Below, one piece after another: positions 1-9,191 of a stretch of 64,000 nt of DNA (positions are counted from its first letter, which is position 1; every line of letters begins with the position of its first letter). The notes under the pieces were generated by a model, which was given only the letters and a program-made list of their open reading frames with translations, did not search any database and had not been told where the DNA came from. The stretch is from Novosphingobium taihuense (lineage in GTDB: Bacteria > Pseudomonadota > Alphaproteobacteria > Sphingomonadales > Sphingomonadaceae): assembly GCF_007830315.1 (NCBI RefSeq), contig NZ_VLKJ01000002.1:186001-250000 (forward strand). The letters run 5' to 3'. The translations under genes were made by a program, and so were the position numbers.

Positions 1-105
1 CCGGCCCTCCAGCGCTGCAGAACCTAATCCCGTCGCCGCCCGCCAGCAAAAAGGCAGAATGCCGCATCGCGTCAGGGATGACGAGAAGATGTGCATGGCT
101 GCATC

Positions 106-903
106 TCAGACCGGCCCCTTCGCCCCGCCCGCTCCCAGTGCCTCGGTCCACGCGATGATCCCGTCCACCCGCATCGGCTCCATGTCCAACCCACGCATCA
201 CGCTCAGCATCCCGTACCATCCACTTCCCGGCGCTGCCGGGTGTGCGATGTGGTCGCGTTCGGCCAGGGCCTGCACTTCCACGTGATGCCGCTCGATCAG
301 TTCGGCCAGTTGTGCCGCGCCGGCAGGCGATAGCTTGACCGTCTCGGCGCTGTAGATCGTCTCGGGCTGCGAATAGTCCAGTTCGAAGAAGGTGCGCTTC
401 ATGTGCGCCTCGAACAGCGCGCGCAGCGGCTGCTTGCGGAACACCAGCGCGCGGTCGACCAGCGGGCGCACCCGGCCGCTGCGCAACCGGTCAATCAGCG
501 CCAGCCGCTCCAGCCGGTCGAGCGCGGCATCCATCGCCGCCTTGGGCACGTTGAAGTCTGCCGCCACTTCATCGGGCGGCACCCCGCCCAGCAGCGCCAT
601 GAACAGGAACGACAGGAAGATATTGGTCGAAAGCGCCTTCTCCTGCGCCAGCGTCAGTTCGTGGGCCAGATCGCCGGGGCTCTCCTCCGCCTCGCGCGCC
701 AGATCGCCCAGCACCAGTCCGCACAGCTGTGCCATTCGCTCCAGCCGGTCGATGGTGAGGCCCTTGCCCGCCAGCCACCGCTTGACCGTCGCCTCACCGA
801 CTCCAAGTTCTTGCGAAATTCGCAAAACAGTCCATCCTTCTCTGCGCAAATTGCGGCGAAGGGCAGAAATCATTGCGGATGCAGTTGGATCGTATCGCGT
901 CAT
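106..903 (-). CDS. XRE-type helix-turn-helix transcriptional regulator
   Basis: A 265-residue protein with an N-terminal helix-turn-helix at about residues 26-46 (ISQELGVGEATVKRWLAG), followed by a second, mostly helical region that may bind a ligand or oligomerise. I chose the ATG at 903; the frame stays open far upstream only because the opposite strand of the next gene lacks stops. It is divergent from the amidohydrolase gene at 1051, so local control of that gene and of the Coq4/TonB genes after it is likely but unproven. The effector is unknown. Confidence 0.75.
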   Translation of the reverse strand: MTRYDPTASAMISALRRNLRREGWTVLRISQELGVGEATVKRWLAGKGLTIDRLERMAQLCGLVLGDLAREAEESPGDLAHELTLAQEKALSTNIFLSFLFMALLGGVPPDEVAADFNVPKAAMDAALDRLERLALIDRLRSGRVRPLVDRALVFRKQPLRALFEAHMKRTFFELDYSQPETIYSAETVKLSPAGAAQLAELIERHHVEVQALAERDHIAHPAAPGSGWYGMLSVMRGLDMEPMRVDGIIAWTEALGAGGAKGPV

Positions 904-1050
904 GATCCGAATTAGATAACAGGATGATCCGTTTGGCAAGAGCCCTGCTTCGCAAGTCAGGCCCCGCGCATATGCTGCACCCAACGAACAAGATTCTGCA
1001 CGGGTGCTGCGCAACAAGCGGCAGTCCGGCGAGCCAAACGGGAGAACACA

Positions 1051-2793
1051 ATGTCCGACATCCTGATCAAGAACGGTACCGTCGTGGACGGCACCGGCGC
1101 GCCCGCCTTCAAGGCCGACGTGCGCGTGAAGAATGGCGTGATCGCCGAAGTGGGCCCGAACCTGCAGGCCGCAGGCGAGCGCGTCTTCGACGCCACAGAT
1201 TGCCAGGTCACCCCCGGCTTCATCGAAAGCCACACCCATTATGACGGCACGATGTGGTGGCAGGCCGATCTCGATCCGCTGCCGGGCTATGGCGCGACCA
1301 CGATGGTCATGGGCAACTGCGGCTTCTCGCCCGCTCCGCTGCACAAGTACATGCCCGCCCAGCGCGAGATGATCGGCATCTTCTCGTTCTTCGAGGACAT
1401 CCCCGAAGGTCCGTTCATGCAGAACCTGCCGTGGGACTGGAACAGCTGGAGCGAATATCGCGCCTCTGTCGAACGCAACGTCAAGGTTCCGCTCAACTAC
1501 GCCGCCTACGTCGGCCACATCGCCATCCGCCTTGCCGCGATGGGAGTCGAGGCGTGGGAGCGCGAAGCGACCCCGGAAGAGATCGCCAAGATGGCCGAAC
1601 TGCTCGACGATGCGCTGGCCGCAGGCGCATTGGGCCTGTCGGACAACATGCACGACCATGACGGCCAGAACCGCCCGGTCCCCTCGCTCAAGGCCTGCGA
1701 CGCCGAGTTCGAAGCCCTGTTCGACGTGATGGAGCGCTACCCCGGATGCTGCTACCAGGTCATCGTCGACACCTTCATGCGCATGACCGGCCCTGCGAAC
1801 CTCGAACGGCTCGCAAGGCTGCTCGGCGGCCGCAAGATCAAGGTGCAGATCGCAGGCGCCATCCCGACGCTTGAATTCCAGAAGCCGATCCTGCCCGCGA
1901 TGCAGGAGTCTGTGCGCAAGATGCGCGAAGCCGGTGTCGACGTCTGGCCGGGCTATGCCCACGTCTCGCCCACCTCGACGCTCAGCCTCGTCAAGTCGCT
2001 GATCTTCGCGCAGTCGAACGATTACGTCTGGCATGAAGTCGTGCTGGAAGACGATCACCACAAGAAGGCCGCTCTCCTTGCCGATCCCGCATGGCGCGCC
2101 CGTGCCCGCGAAAGCTGGGACACGCAGGCCTGGGATCACTCGCCGCTCAAGAACCCGCAGGAGTTGTTCCTGCTCGATAGCGAGAACGGCACCGGACCCC
2201 TCAACATCACGCTCAAGGAATACGCCGACAGCCTCGGCCTGCACCGTTCGGACGCGATGGCCGACTGGATCCTCAAGAACGGCACCCGCTCCACCGTCCA
2301 CATGGCCCCCTTCCCCAAGGACGAGGCGCTGACGCTGGAACTGATGAAGGACCCTCGCACCGTCGGCAATATCTCCGACGCTGGCGCCCACCTGCAGATG
2401 CTCTGCGGTGGCGGCGAGAACGCGCTGCTGCTCACGCAATATGTCCGCGAGGAGAAGAAGCTGACGCTCGAGCAGGCCATCCATGTGATGACCGGCAAGC
2501 TCGCCGGGCACTTCAACCTGCACGATCGCGGCGTGATCGCCGTGGGCAAGCGCGCCGATATCGCGGTGTTCAACATGGACGAGATCCAGCGCCGCGAAAT
2601 GGTCAAGGCGCACGATGTGCCCGATGGCCGCGGTGGCACCACCTGGCGCTTCACCCGCGCCGCGATGCCCACCCGCCTCACCCTCGTGAACGGCGTGCCC
2701 ACCTTCGAGAACGGCGCCTTCACCGGCGCGATGCCCGGCCAGTTCCTCTCGCCCGCCAACGATGATGCCGCGCTGGCAGAGGCTGCCGAATGA
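1051..2793 (+). CDS. Amidohydrolase of the D-aminoacylase (N-acyl-D-amino-acid deacylase) family
   Basis: A 580-residue amidohydrolase-superfamily enzyme. It starts with the usual beta-sandwich (ILIKNGTVVDGTG), then the metal-binding motif ESHTHYD (His61, His63, Asp65) and GNCGFSP with Cys90, matching the Cys ligand known in D-aminoacylases. A late ISDAGAH motif supplies the catalytic Asp. The family hydrolyses amide bonds of N-acyl-D-amino acids and related compounds; the true substrate is unknown. The start has a GGGAG ribosome site at about 1040. It is first in a run with the Coq4-like gene and the TonB receptor, although hairpins lie between the genes. Confidence 0.85.
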   Translation: MSDILIKNGTVVDGTGAPAFKADVRVKNGVIAEVGPNLQAAGERVFDATDCQVTPGFIESHTHYDGTMWWQADLDPLPGYGATTMVMGNCGFSPAPLHKYMPAQREMIGIFSFFEDIPEGPFMQNLPWDWNSWSEYRASVERNVKVPLNYAAYVGHIAIRLAAMGVEAWEREATPEEIAKMAELLDDALAAGALGLSDNMHDHDGQNRPVPSLKACDAEFEALFDVMERYPGCCYQVIVDTFMRMTGPANLERLARLLGGRKIKVQIAGAIPTLEFQKPILPAMQESVRKMREAGVDVWPGYAHVSPTSTLSLVKSLIFAQSNDYVWHEVVLEDDHHKKAALLADPAWRARARESWDTQAWDHSPLKNPQELFLLDSENGTGPLNITLKEYADSLGLHRSDAMADWILKNGTRSTVHMAPFPKDEALTLELMKDPRTVGNISDAGAHLQMLCGGGENALLLTQYVREEKKLTLEQAIHVMTGKLAGHFNLHDRGVIAVGKRADIAVFNMDEIQRREMVKAHDVPDGRGGTTWRFTRAAMPTRLTLVNGVPTFENGAFTGAMPGQFLSPANDDAALAEAAE

Positions 2794-2836
2794 TGCCCTT
2801 AGCGAGGGCTAACCCCCAAAGATGATCCCTCGCACA

Positions 2837-2866
2837 GGGGGCGTCCACTCCCTCCCGGACGCCCCC
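2837..2866 (+). terminator. Perfect intergenic hairpin between amidohydrolase and Coq4-like genes
   Basis: GGGGGCGTCC and GGACGCCCCC form a perfect 10-bp stem around a 10-base loop. Only a weak T-containing stretch follows, so this may be an attenuator or mRNA-processing/stability hairpin rather than a strong intrinsic terminator. Confidence 0.5.
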
Positions 2867-2915
2867 GAACCTGTTTGCAGAACATAAGGAAAGCCAAAGT
2901 GGAAAGGATGCCGAC

Positions 2916-3794
2916 ATGAGCGAAGCAAAGATCGGCGATGCCGACCGGGCCTACTTCAACGGCCGGATCCAGAAGATCGAGACGCAAAGCTCGGTCCTCG
3001 TCAGCTCGTCCAAATACCTCAACCATTCAGGCCTGCGCGCGCTCATTTCGCAGGAAATGCTGCGCCGCAACGGGCCTGACCTGCCCAACACCGCCTACAT
3101 CCCCGAAGTCGCGCAGATCCTCCACGATCTGGAAGACATGCCCCGCATCATCGAACTGTTCGAGATGGAAAAGGCCCGCCTGCCGCTGTTCAAGCGCTGG
3201 CTCGATCGCAAGAGCCTGTCGAACTTCACGATCGAGGAAACCAAGGGCTGCGCTCCCGGCACGCTGGGCGCGAAGATCCACGATTTCATGGTGAACTCGG
3301 GCTATCAGCTTGACCTGTTCTTCCAGGAAATCCAGGTCGTCAACGACTTCACCTACTACCTGCGCCAGACCGCGCTTTCGCACGATATCGAGCACATGGT
3401 CACCGGCTTCGGCCCCAACCATGGCGGCGAAGTGGCGCTGCTTTCGGCCAACATGCACGCCAAGTCGCTCTACTTCCACCCGGAGCTGAGCAACTTCTTC
3501 AGCCGCATCGCCTTCTACCTCAAGGCCAAGACCACGATGAAGGACGCGCTGTTCTATCCCGAAGCGATGGTCGTCAACCTCGAGGCCGAGTTCATCGGCG
3601 CGCAGCAGGGCCGCAACTGGAAATACCCGCTGATGCTGGTCGACTGGCGCGAATATGCCGACGTCCAGATCAAGGACATCCGCCGCGAATTGAACATCAC
3701 CCCGGTGATCGACAGCCGCTGGGACGACACCAACCGCCTCTGCAACGAGGACGACCCCAACTATGGCGTCCCCATGATGGAAGCCGCCGAATGA
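2916..3794 (+). CDS. Coq4-like protein (first of two)
   Basis: A 292-residue protein with the Coq4 signature His156-Asp157-x2-His160-x11-Glu172 (SHDIEHMVTGFG), the metal-binding motif of COQ4. COQ4 acts in ubiquinone synthesis, where it has been linked to C1 decarboxylation and hydroxylation of the ring. Here the gene lies between an amidohydrolase and a TonB receptor, with no other ubiquinone genes nearby, so a catabolic role on a ring or acid substrate is more likely. No signal peptide is visible. A second divergent copy is at 6424-7242. Assignment rests on the motif and protein size. Confidence 0.75.
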   Translation: MSEAKIGDADRAYFNGRIQKIETQSSVLVSSSKYLNHSGLRALISQEMLRRNGPDLPNTAYIPEVAQILHDLEDMPRIIELFEMEKARLPLFKRWLDRKSLSNFTIEETKGCAPGTLGAKIHDFMVNSGYQLDLFFQEIQVVNDFTYYLRQTALSHDIEHMVTGFGPNHGGEVALLSANMHAKSLYFHPELSNFFSRIAFYLKAKTTMKDALFYPEAMVVNLEAEFIGAQQGRNWKYPLMLVDWREYADVQIKDIRRELNITPVIDSRWDDTNRLCNEDDPNYGVPMMEAAE

Positions 3795-3835
3795 GAGCGG
3801 GTCCGATCAACTCCAGACCACCTGACTGAATACCG

Positions 3836-3868
3836 GGGCGGCGGGCGCAATGCGCTGCGCCGCCCTTT
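3836..3868 (+). terminator. Putative intrinsic terminator after the Coq4-like gene
   Basis: A GC-rich imperfect hairpin (GGGCGGCG paired with CGCCGCCC) ends at 3865 and is followed by TTT. It separates the Coq4-like gene from the TonB receptor start at 3935. Confidence 0.5.
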
Positions 3869-3934
3869 GCCTTGCAGCGCCACGGCAAGAACCCGGGCGA
3901 GACGAAAAGACGACAACACAACGGAGGGAGAGAC

Positions 3935-6358
3935 ATGATGAAAGCACGGCATTTCCGGACGCGCCTCCTGCGCGGTTCGATCCTTGGCCTGAGCGCCCTT
4001 TCGCTTGCGCCCATGGCGCAGGCCGAAGAGGCAGAGGAGCCTCAGGCCACCGGCCAGTCCGCCTCGGTCCAGGAAATCATCGTCACCGCGCAGCGCCGCG
4101 AGGAAAGCCTGCAGAAGGTGCCCGTTGCCGTCACCGCCATCGGCACCGAACAGCTTGAAGCCCTGCGCGTCACCAGCGTGCGCAATCTCGCAGGCCTTGC
4201 CCCCAGCCTGCAGTTCAACAACCAGGGCCAGCAGTCCAACCCCACGATCATCATCCGCGGCGTTGCCTCGGGCACCTCGTCCAACTCGGTCGATCCCAAG
4301 GTCGGCATGTATATCGACGGCGTCTATATCGGCCGCGCGGTCGGCTCGTTGCTCGACTTTTCCGATATCCAGCGCGTCGAAGTTCTGCGCGGGCCGCAGG
4401 GCACGCTGTTCGGACGCAACGCCACCTCGGGCGCGATCAGCATCGTCACCGCCGCGCCCAAGGGCGAATGGGGCGTCCGCGCCACCACTTCCTACGGCAA
4501 CTATGATGCGTTTCGCGGCAAGGTCTCGCTCGACCTGCCGCAGATCGGCCCGTTCTCGATCCGCTTGTCCTACCTGCATGACCAGATCGATGGCGATGTG
4601 ACCAACACCATGGCCGGCAAGGGCCTCAACATTGCCCTGCGCGCGCCCGAATTCGGCACTCAGCGCTTCGTCAGGAAGCTCGGCCATCGCAACGTCGATG
4701 GCGGGCAGATCGCGGTGCGCGGCGAATTCGGCGCGCTGACCGCCGACTACCGCTTCGACTATACCGACACCCGCGCCTCGGGCCGCGCGATGCAGAGCCT
4801 TGGCGTGATCCCCGATGCCTCTGGCCAGTTGCTCGGCCCCATCGTCGCGCTGCAACCGTTCTTCGGCGGCACCACCAACGAAGGCCTGAACGGCCCGCTG
4901 TCCTCCGTGGCCGCCGCCACCAGCGAGGAGCATGTCGTCACCCAGGGCCACAGCCTGACGCTGACGCTGGAAGCGAACGACAATCTCACCGTCAAGTCGA
5001 TCAGCGCCTATCGCAAGTTCCGGCAGGACCCGGTGATCTTCGATCTCGGCTCGGCCGGCGGCATGCGCTTCACTTTCCAGCAGCTGGGCGCGTTCCTCAC
5101 CCCCGGCCTTACCCCGCAGCAGATCCAGGCAATCCTGTTCAACCCGGCCAACGCCCCCGGCCCCAACGACTACTTCTTCCCGCTGCTCTCGGCCCGCGCC
5201 ACGCGCCAGGAACAGTTCAGCCAGGAGCTGCAGTTCCAGCTTTCCAACGACAGCTACCAGCTGACTGCGGGCCTGTTCTACTTCCACGAGAAGTCGCCCG
5301 GCACCGAAGTGCTCGGCATCCTTTCGCCCACGCCTTCGGCCACGATCGTGCCCAGCCCGCTCGACAACATCTTCGGCAGCGGCATCACCCGCACCGAGGG
5401 CGTCAACGATTCCATGGCCGGCTATGCCCAGTTGACTTGGCACCTGTCCGACAGTTTCGACCTGACTGGCGGCCTGCGCGGCACGATCGACGATCGCGAG
5501 CTCAAGATCTTCGCAATCTCGGGCGCGCAGGGCGGGTCATTGGGCGTGGGTGATTACAAGGCGACCTACAAGAAGCTGACCTGGACCGGTATCGCCACCT
5601 GGCGGCCGAACGAACAGACCACGCTCTTTGCCAAGATCGCCACCGGCTACGTCTCGGGCGGCATCCTTTCGGGCATTCCCTATCGGCCTGAGAACCTGAC
5701 CTCCTACGAACTCGGCGCAAAGACCCAGTTCCTCGACAACAAGGTCCGCCTGAACGTCGCGGCTTATTACAACGATTACAAGGACCTGCAGACCCAGAAC
5801 TTCATCAACGGGCGGCAGTTCTTCGACAACGCGGGCAAGGCCAAGATCAAGGGCTTCGAAGCCGAACTCGATGTGGTGCCCGTTGCCGGCCTGAACCTGT
5901 CGGGCAGCGTCTCCTACACCGATTTCGACTACAAGCAGTTCATCCTCAACGGGCAGGACGTCGCCGCCTTTGCCCGGCCGACCTACTTCTCGAAATGGAC
6001 CGGCAGAGCCGCCGCCACCTACAATTCGCCCGATTTCACCAGCAACGGCGGCCATGTCTCGGCGCTGATCGAAGGCCGCTATCGCAGCACCTACTACCTC
6101 ACCTCCACTCCGTTGCGGAACATCCTCACCGGCCAGCCCGTTCTTGAAGACCGCAACAGGCAGCCGGGATACTGGCTGGTCAACGGCCGCCTCGGCGTGG
6201 CCGAAATCGGGCTGGGCGGCGCACGCGTCTCGCTTTCGGTGTTCGGCGACAACATCTTCGACAAGCGCTACATCGCCTTCGGCGCGCCGGTGCTGCTGTT
6301 CACCGGCACTTACGAACGCGGCCGCACCTATGGCGTGGAGCTTGGCGTAAACTTCTGA
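3935..6358 (+). CDS. TonB-dependent outer-membrane receptor
   Basis: An 807-residue receptor. The start at 3935 is set by a GGAGGGAG ribosome site at 3923-3930 and yields a signal peptide ending near APMAQA. Then come a TonB-box-like segment (QEIIVTAQRREES), the plug domain (VEVLRGPQGTLFGRNATSGAI) and a beta-barrel ending in the aromatic GVELGVNF. Sphingomonads use this receptor type to import large hydrophobic or glycosidic molecules. Its place between two Coq4-like genes and next to the catabolic genes suggests uptake of the island's substrate. The ligand cannot be read from sequence. Confidence 0.93.
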   Translation: MMKARHFRTRLLRGSILGLSALSLAPMAQAEEAEEPQATGQSASVQEIIVTAQRREESLQKVPVAVTAIGTEQLEALRVTSVRNLAGLAPSLQFNNQGQQSNPTIIIRGVASGTSSNSVDPKVGMYIDGVYIGRAVGSLLDFSDIQRVEVLRGPQGTLFGRNATSGAISIVTAAPKGEWGVRATTSYGNYDAFRGKVSLDLPQIGPFSIRLSYLHDQIDGDVTNTMAGKGLNIALRAPEFGTQRFVRKLGHRNVDGGQIAVRGEFGALTADYRFDYTDTRASGRAMQSLGVIPDASGQLLGPIVALQPFFGGTTNEGLNGPLSSVAAATSEEHVVTQGHSLTLTLEANDNLTVKSISAYRKFRQDPVIFDLGSAGGMRFTFQQLGAFLTPGLTPQQIQAILFNPANAPGPNDYFFPLLSARATRQEQFSQELQFQLSNDSYQLTAGLFYFHEKSPGTEVLGILSPTPSATIVPSPLDNIFGSGITRTEGVNDSMAGYAQLTWHLSDSFDLTGGLRGTIDDRELKIFAISGAQGGSLGVGDYKATYKKLTWTGIATWRPNEQTTLFAKIATGYVSGGILSGIPYRPENLTSYELGAKTQFLDNKVRLNVAAYYNDYKDLQTQNFINGRQFFDNAGKAKIKGFEAELDVVPVAGLNLSGSVSYTDFDYKQFILNGQDVAAFARPTYFSKWTGRAAATYNSPDFTSNGGHVSALIEGRYRSTYYLTSTPLRNILTGQPVLEDRNRQPGYWLVNGRLGVAEIGLGGARVSLSVFGDNIFDKRYIAFGAPVLLFTGTYERGRTYGVELGVNF

Positions 6359-6380
6359 GGATCAACGGATAAACAGGGAG

Positions 6381-6408
6381 AGGGGCCGGGGCGAAAGCTC
6401 CGGCCCCT
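6381..6408. terminator. Bidirectional terminator hairpin between convergent genes
   Basis: A 12-bp stem with a GAAA tetraloop (AGGGGCCGGGGC / GCTCCGGCCCCT, one G-T pair) sits between the 3' ends of the TonB receptor and the convergent second Coq4-like gene. Confidence 0.7.
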
Positions 6409-6423
6409 CGGTTGCTTGTGCTA

Positions 6424-7242
6424 TCAGCTATATTCCGGCCACAACCGCGAAGCCTCGCGGCTATCGAGGTCCACCGCGCCGACGATGCCGAGCGTCGCCC
6501 GTGCTTCCTGCAGCGGCAGATGGAACACGTCCTCGTACTTCGCCATCCAGTAGGGCCCGGACCGCTCGCCCACGTCCATGCCGCAGCGCACCGCCTTCAG
6601 CGCAGTCGGAAACGCCGCCGGATAGTGCAGCCCGGTGCGCGAGACGAGCCGCAGCGCACCCAGCAATTGCCCGGCATTGATCAGTCCGACGAGTTCCGGA
6701 TCGAGGAAGCGCGGCAGGTTCGATAGCCGCGCGAAATAGGGCACAAGCTCGCCGATGATGTCGAACCCGCCGCCGCAGACGATATGCTCCAGATCATGCG
6801 TCTGCCCGCTGCGCAGCGAGAAGTATTCGAACTGGTTGCGGGGCACGAAGCGCGGCACGATGTCGATCTCGAACCCGTTGTCGCGCAAGTAGCGGCCGAA
6901 GGTGTGGCCCAGCGATCCTTCCGGATTGGCCAGCAGTTCGTCCACGGTGAAATTCGACGAAAAGCCTTCCTCGAACCACGCGTCCAGTTCAGGCCAGCGC
7001 TTGCGCTCGGCAGTGAACAGCGCCTCGATCCGGGGCACGTCGAAGATGTCGGCAAGGATGCCATAGAGTCTGTGCGCATCGAGCGTGGTGGGTGAATCCT
7101 TGCCGCTCTTGCGCAGATAGGCAGTAGCCAGCCAGTCGCGCAGGCGCGGCTCGTTGAGGTAGTCCGAATTGCTGACCAGCACGGTGCTGTCGGTCGCCAC
7201 CGGCTTAGCACCGCGCGCAAGGTAGGGCAGGTCATCGGCCAT
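6424..7242 (-). CDS. Coq4-like protein (second of two)
   Basis: A 272-residue protein with the same signature as the first copy: His149-Asp150-x2-His153-x11-Glu165 (THDLEHIVCGGG). It also shares the motif order upstream, for example SSNFTVDELL here and LSNFTIEETK in the other. The two are clearly divergent, so they may act on different substrates or form a heteromer. It is convergent with the TonB receptor and lies downstream of the AtuA/flavoprotein genes across a repeat-bearing gap of about 150 bases. Confidence 0.72.
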   Translation of the reverse strand: MADDLPYLARGAKPVATDSTVLVSNSDYLNEPRLRDWLATAYLRKSGKDSPTTLDAHRLYGILADIFDVPRIEALFTAERKRWPELDAWFEEGFSSNFTVDELLANPEGSLGHTFGRYLRDNGFEIDIVPRFVPRNQFEYFSLRSGQTHDLEHIVCGGGFDIIGELVPYFARLSNLPRFLDPELVGLINAGQLLGALRLVSRTGLHYPAAFPTALKAVRCGMDVGERSGPYWMAKYEDVFHLPLQEARATLGIVGAVDLDSREASRLWPEYS

Positions 7243-7284
7243 CGGTCAGTTCCTCTCACGCATATACTTGTCGCCCCAAATCCT

Positions 7285-7378
7285 CGTCATTGCGAGGAGG
7301 CGCAGCCGACGAAGCAATCCAGAGCGTCGTGCAAGCCGCTCTGGATTGCCGCGCGACCTGGGGTCGCTCGCAATGACG
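7285..7378. repeat. Long palindromic intergenic repeat
   Basis: The outer arms CGTCATTGCGAG (7285-7296) and CTCGCAATGACG (7367-7378) are perfect 12-bp inverted repeats. Nested inside are GCAATCCAGAGCG (7314-7326) and CGCTCTGGATTGC (7337-7349), a perfect 13-bp pair. The element can fold into one long hairpin and resembles the dispersed 'CGTCATTGCGAG' repeats common in bacterial genomes. It fills the gap between the Coq4-like and AtuA-like genes. Confidence 0.8.
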
Positions 7379-7394
7379 AAAGCGGGAGGCGTCT

Positions 7395-9191
7395 TTACAC
7401 CAGCCCCCTCGGCACTCGCACCGGCATTTCCAGCAGGTGCTGCGCCATGCTCTTGGCCGCCGCATCAAAGCGCGGCGAGAGATTGATCCCGCCGCCTTGC
7501 GCATCGTGCGCCACGAAGTTTATCGCATGGGTGCCGGGCACCTCGAACCGCTCGACCCGCGCATGGGCGGGATCATCGAACAGGTGGCGATACCAGTCGG
7601 TCACCGCTTCCACGCTGAGGCTCGCCCGGATCCACGACAGGGACGCCGGATCGCGCGCGATGACGGCCACGTTGAACAGCCGCCCCTTGTCGCCACTGCG
7701 AGCCCAGGCCAGCCGGATCAGCGGCACTTCGACGAGATCGTCAGCGGTCGGCGGGACCGGGGCTTCGAGCTGCGGCAATGCGGCCGGATCGAACCCCGGC
7801 CTGACCGGATCGGCAAAGTCGAGCGCAATGCCATCCAGCGCCACCGCTTGCGCCACCCGCGCCCGCTCGATCAGGCCGAAGACCATCCCCGTCAGCGGAA
7901 AGGCACGCGGCGCGGCGATAATCGGCGCAATCGAGGTACCGACTGCCATGTTCATGATCGCCGTCGTCTGCTCGCGCCCGAAGAGCAGGCAGGCCGCAGG
8001 CATGGCATGATCGACCACGATCTTGAGCAGGACTTCGCGGGGGGCAAGCGCCTGCGCCCTCGGCCCCCATGCCGTCTCGGTGCCGATCACCTCGACATGT
8101 GTCTGCCGCCACGGCCCACAGCCGCGCTCGTCGAGCATGGCCGAGACGCGCTCCAGCAGCGCATCCGCCGTCCGCCGCGCCTTGGCCACCGCATCGATTC
8201 CGCTGACGGGGATCAGCGCGACGGAGCGCCAGCCGTCGTCATAAGTCCCGCACAGCTTCAGCGTTTCAGGCGGCGCGTAACCCTTGGCCCCGCGCACCAG
8301 AACCCGGTCCGGCCCCACCTGCTCCAGCGTGATCCCGGTGAAATCGCAGACCACGTCGGGCACGATATAGGCGCGCGGATCGCCCACTTCGTAAAGCAGC
8401 TGTTCGGCAATCGTGCCGACCGAAACCAGCCCTCCGGTGCCCTCAGGCTTGGTCATCACCACGCTGCCATCGGCATGGCATTCCCCCACCGGGAAGCCGA
8501 TCTGGGCCCAGTCCGGCACGTCCTGCCAGTCGGTAAACGTCCCGCCCGTTGCCTGCGCGCCGCATTCCAGCAGGTGGCCCGCCACGGTCCCCGCCGCCAG
8601 CAGATCGAGATCGTCTGCGCCCCAGCCGAACTCGTGGATCAACGGCCCCAGGATCAGCGCGGAATCCACGACACGCCCGGTAATCACCGCATCGGCCCCG
8701 GCCTCCAGCGCGCGGGCAATGCCGAATGCGCCGATATAGGCATGCATGCCGATGCTGCCCTCGGGCAGAGGCGCGCCGCTGTACATGTCGCGCAGTCCCT
8801 CGGCGCGCAGTTGCGGCACGAGATGCTCGACATCGTCGCCAGTCACCGTCGCGACACGCAAGGTCAGCCCCTGCTCGCGCCCGCGTTGGCGGATCAGTTC
8901 GGCCAGACCTTCCGGGTTCATGCCCCCGGCATTGGCGGTCACACGGATGCCGCGCGCCTTCAGTTCCTTGAGGTACGGCCCGATGTGGATGTCGACAAAG
9001 TCCGGCAGGAAGCCCGAGGCAGGATCGGCTTGGCGCATCCGCCGGAAGATGCCCATCGCCCCTTCGCCAAGGTAATCGAAGGCGAGGTAGTTCAGGCCCT
9101 CCACCTTGAGCAGCCCCGGCACGGCAATCGCACTGTCGTTGAGCGCCCCGCTCGCCCCGCCGATGCGGACGATCTTGCCCGCGTCAGGCAT
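7395..9191 (-). CDS. AtuA-like (DUF1446) acyclic terpene utilisation family protein
   Basis: A 598-residue protein of the AtuA/DUF1446 family, with an N-terminal IVRIGGASGALNDSA segment and conserved TANAGGMNPEGLA. The C-terminal part (about residues 490-598, LAWARSGDKGRLFNVAVIARD) matches the small domain often fused to AtuA. AtuA belongs to the citronellol/geraniol pathway of pseudomonads, where its reaction is not defined. The start overlaps the stop of the upstream flavoprotein gene by 8 bases (ATGCCTGA), indicating translational coupling. This is one of the stronger pointers to a terpenoid-like or branched alicyclic substrate. Confidence 0.82.
   Translation of the reverse strand: MPDAGKIVRIGGASGALNDSAIAVPGLLKVEGLNYLAFDYLGEGAMGIFRRMRQADPASGFLPDFVDIHIGPYLKELKARGIRVTANAGGMNPEGLAELIRQRGREQGLTLRVATVTGDDVEHLVPQLRAEGLRDMYSGAPLPEGSIGMHAYIGAFGIARALEAGADAVITGRVVDSALILGPLIHEFGWGADDLDLLAAGTVAGHLLECGAQATGGTFTDWQDVPDWAQIGFPVGECHADGSVVMTKPEGTGGLVSVGTIAEQLLYEVGDPRAYIVPDVVCDFTGITLEQVGPDRVLVRGAKGYAPPETLKLCGTYDDGWRSVALIPVSGIDAVAKARRTADALLERVSAMLDERGCGPWRQTHVEVIGTETAWGPRAQALAPREVLLKIVVDHAMPAACLLFGREQTTAIMNMAVGTSIAPIIAAPRAFPLTGMVFGLIERARVAQAVALDGIALDFADPVRPGFDPAALPQLEAPVPPTADDLVEVPLIRLAWARSGDKGRLFNVAVIARDPASLSWIRASLSVEAVTDWYRHLFDDPAHARVERFEVPGTHAINFVAHDAQGGGINLSPRFDAAAKSMAQHLLEMPVRVPRGLV

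Noticed and set aside
1..105. Possible gene end at the left edge
   Set aside because: No frame with recognisable features reaches the edge; nothing could be supported in the first 105 bases.
904..2613. Upstream extension of the XRE-type regulator frame through the amidohydrolase gene
   Set aside because: This part is antisense to a well-supported enzyme. The regulator's own HTH begins just after ATG 903.
3761..5443. Minus-strand frame of 560 codons within the TonB receptor region
   Set aside because: Antisense shadow of the receptor gene; no motif and atypical composition.
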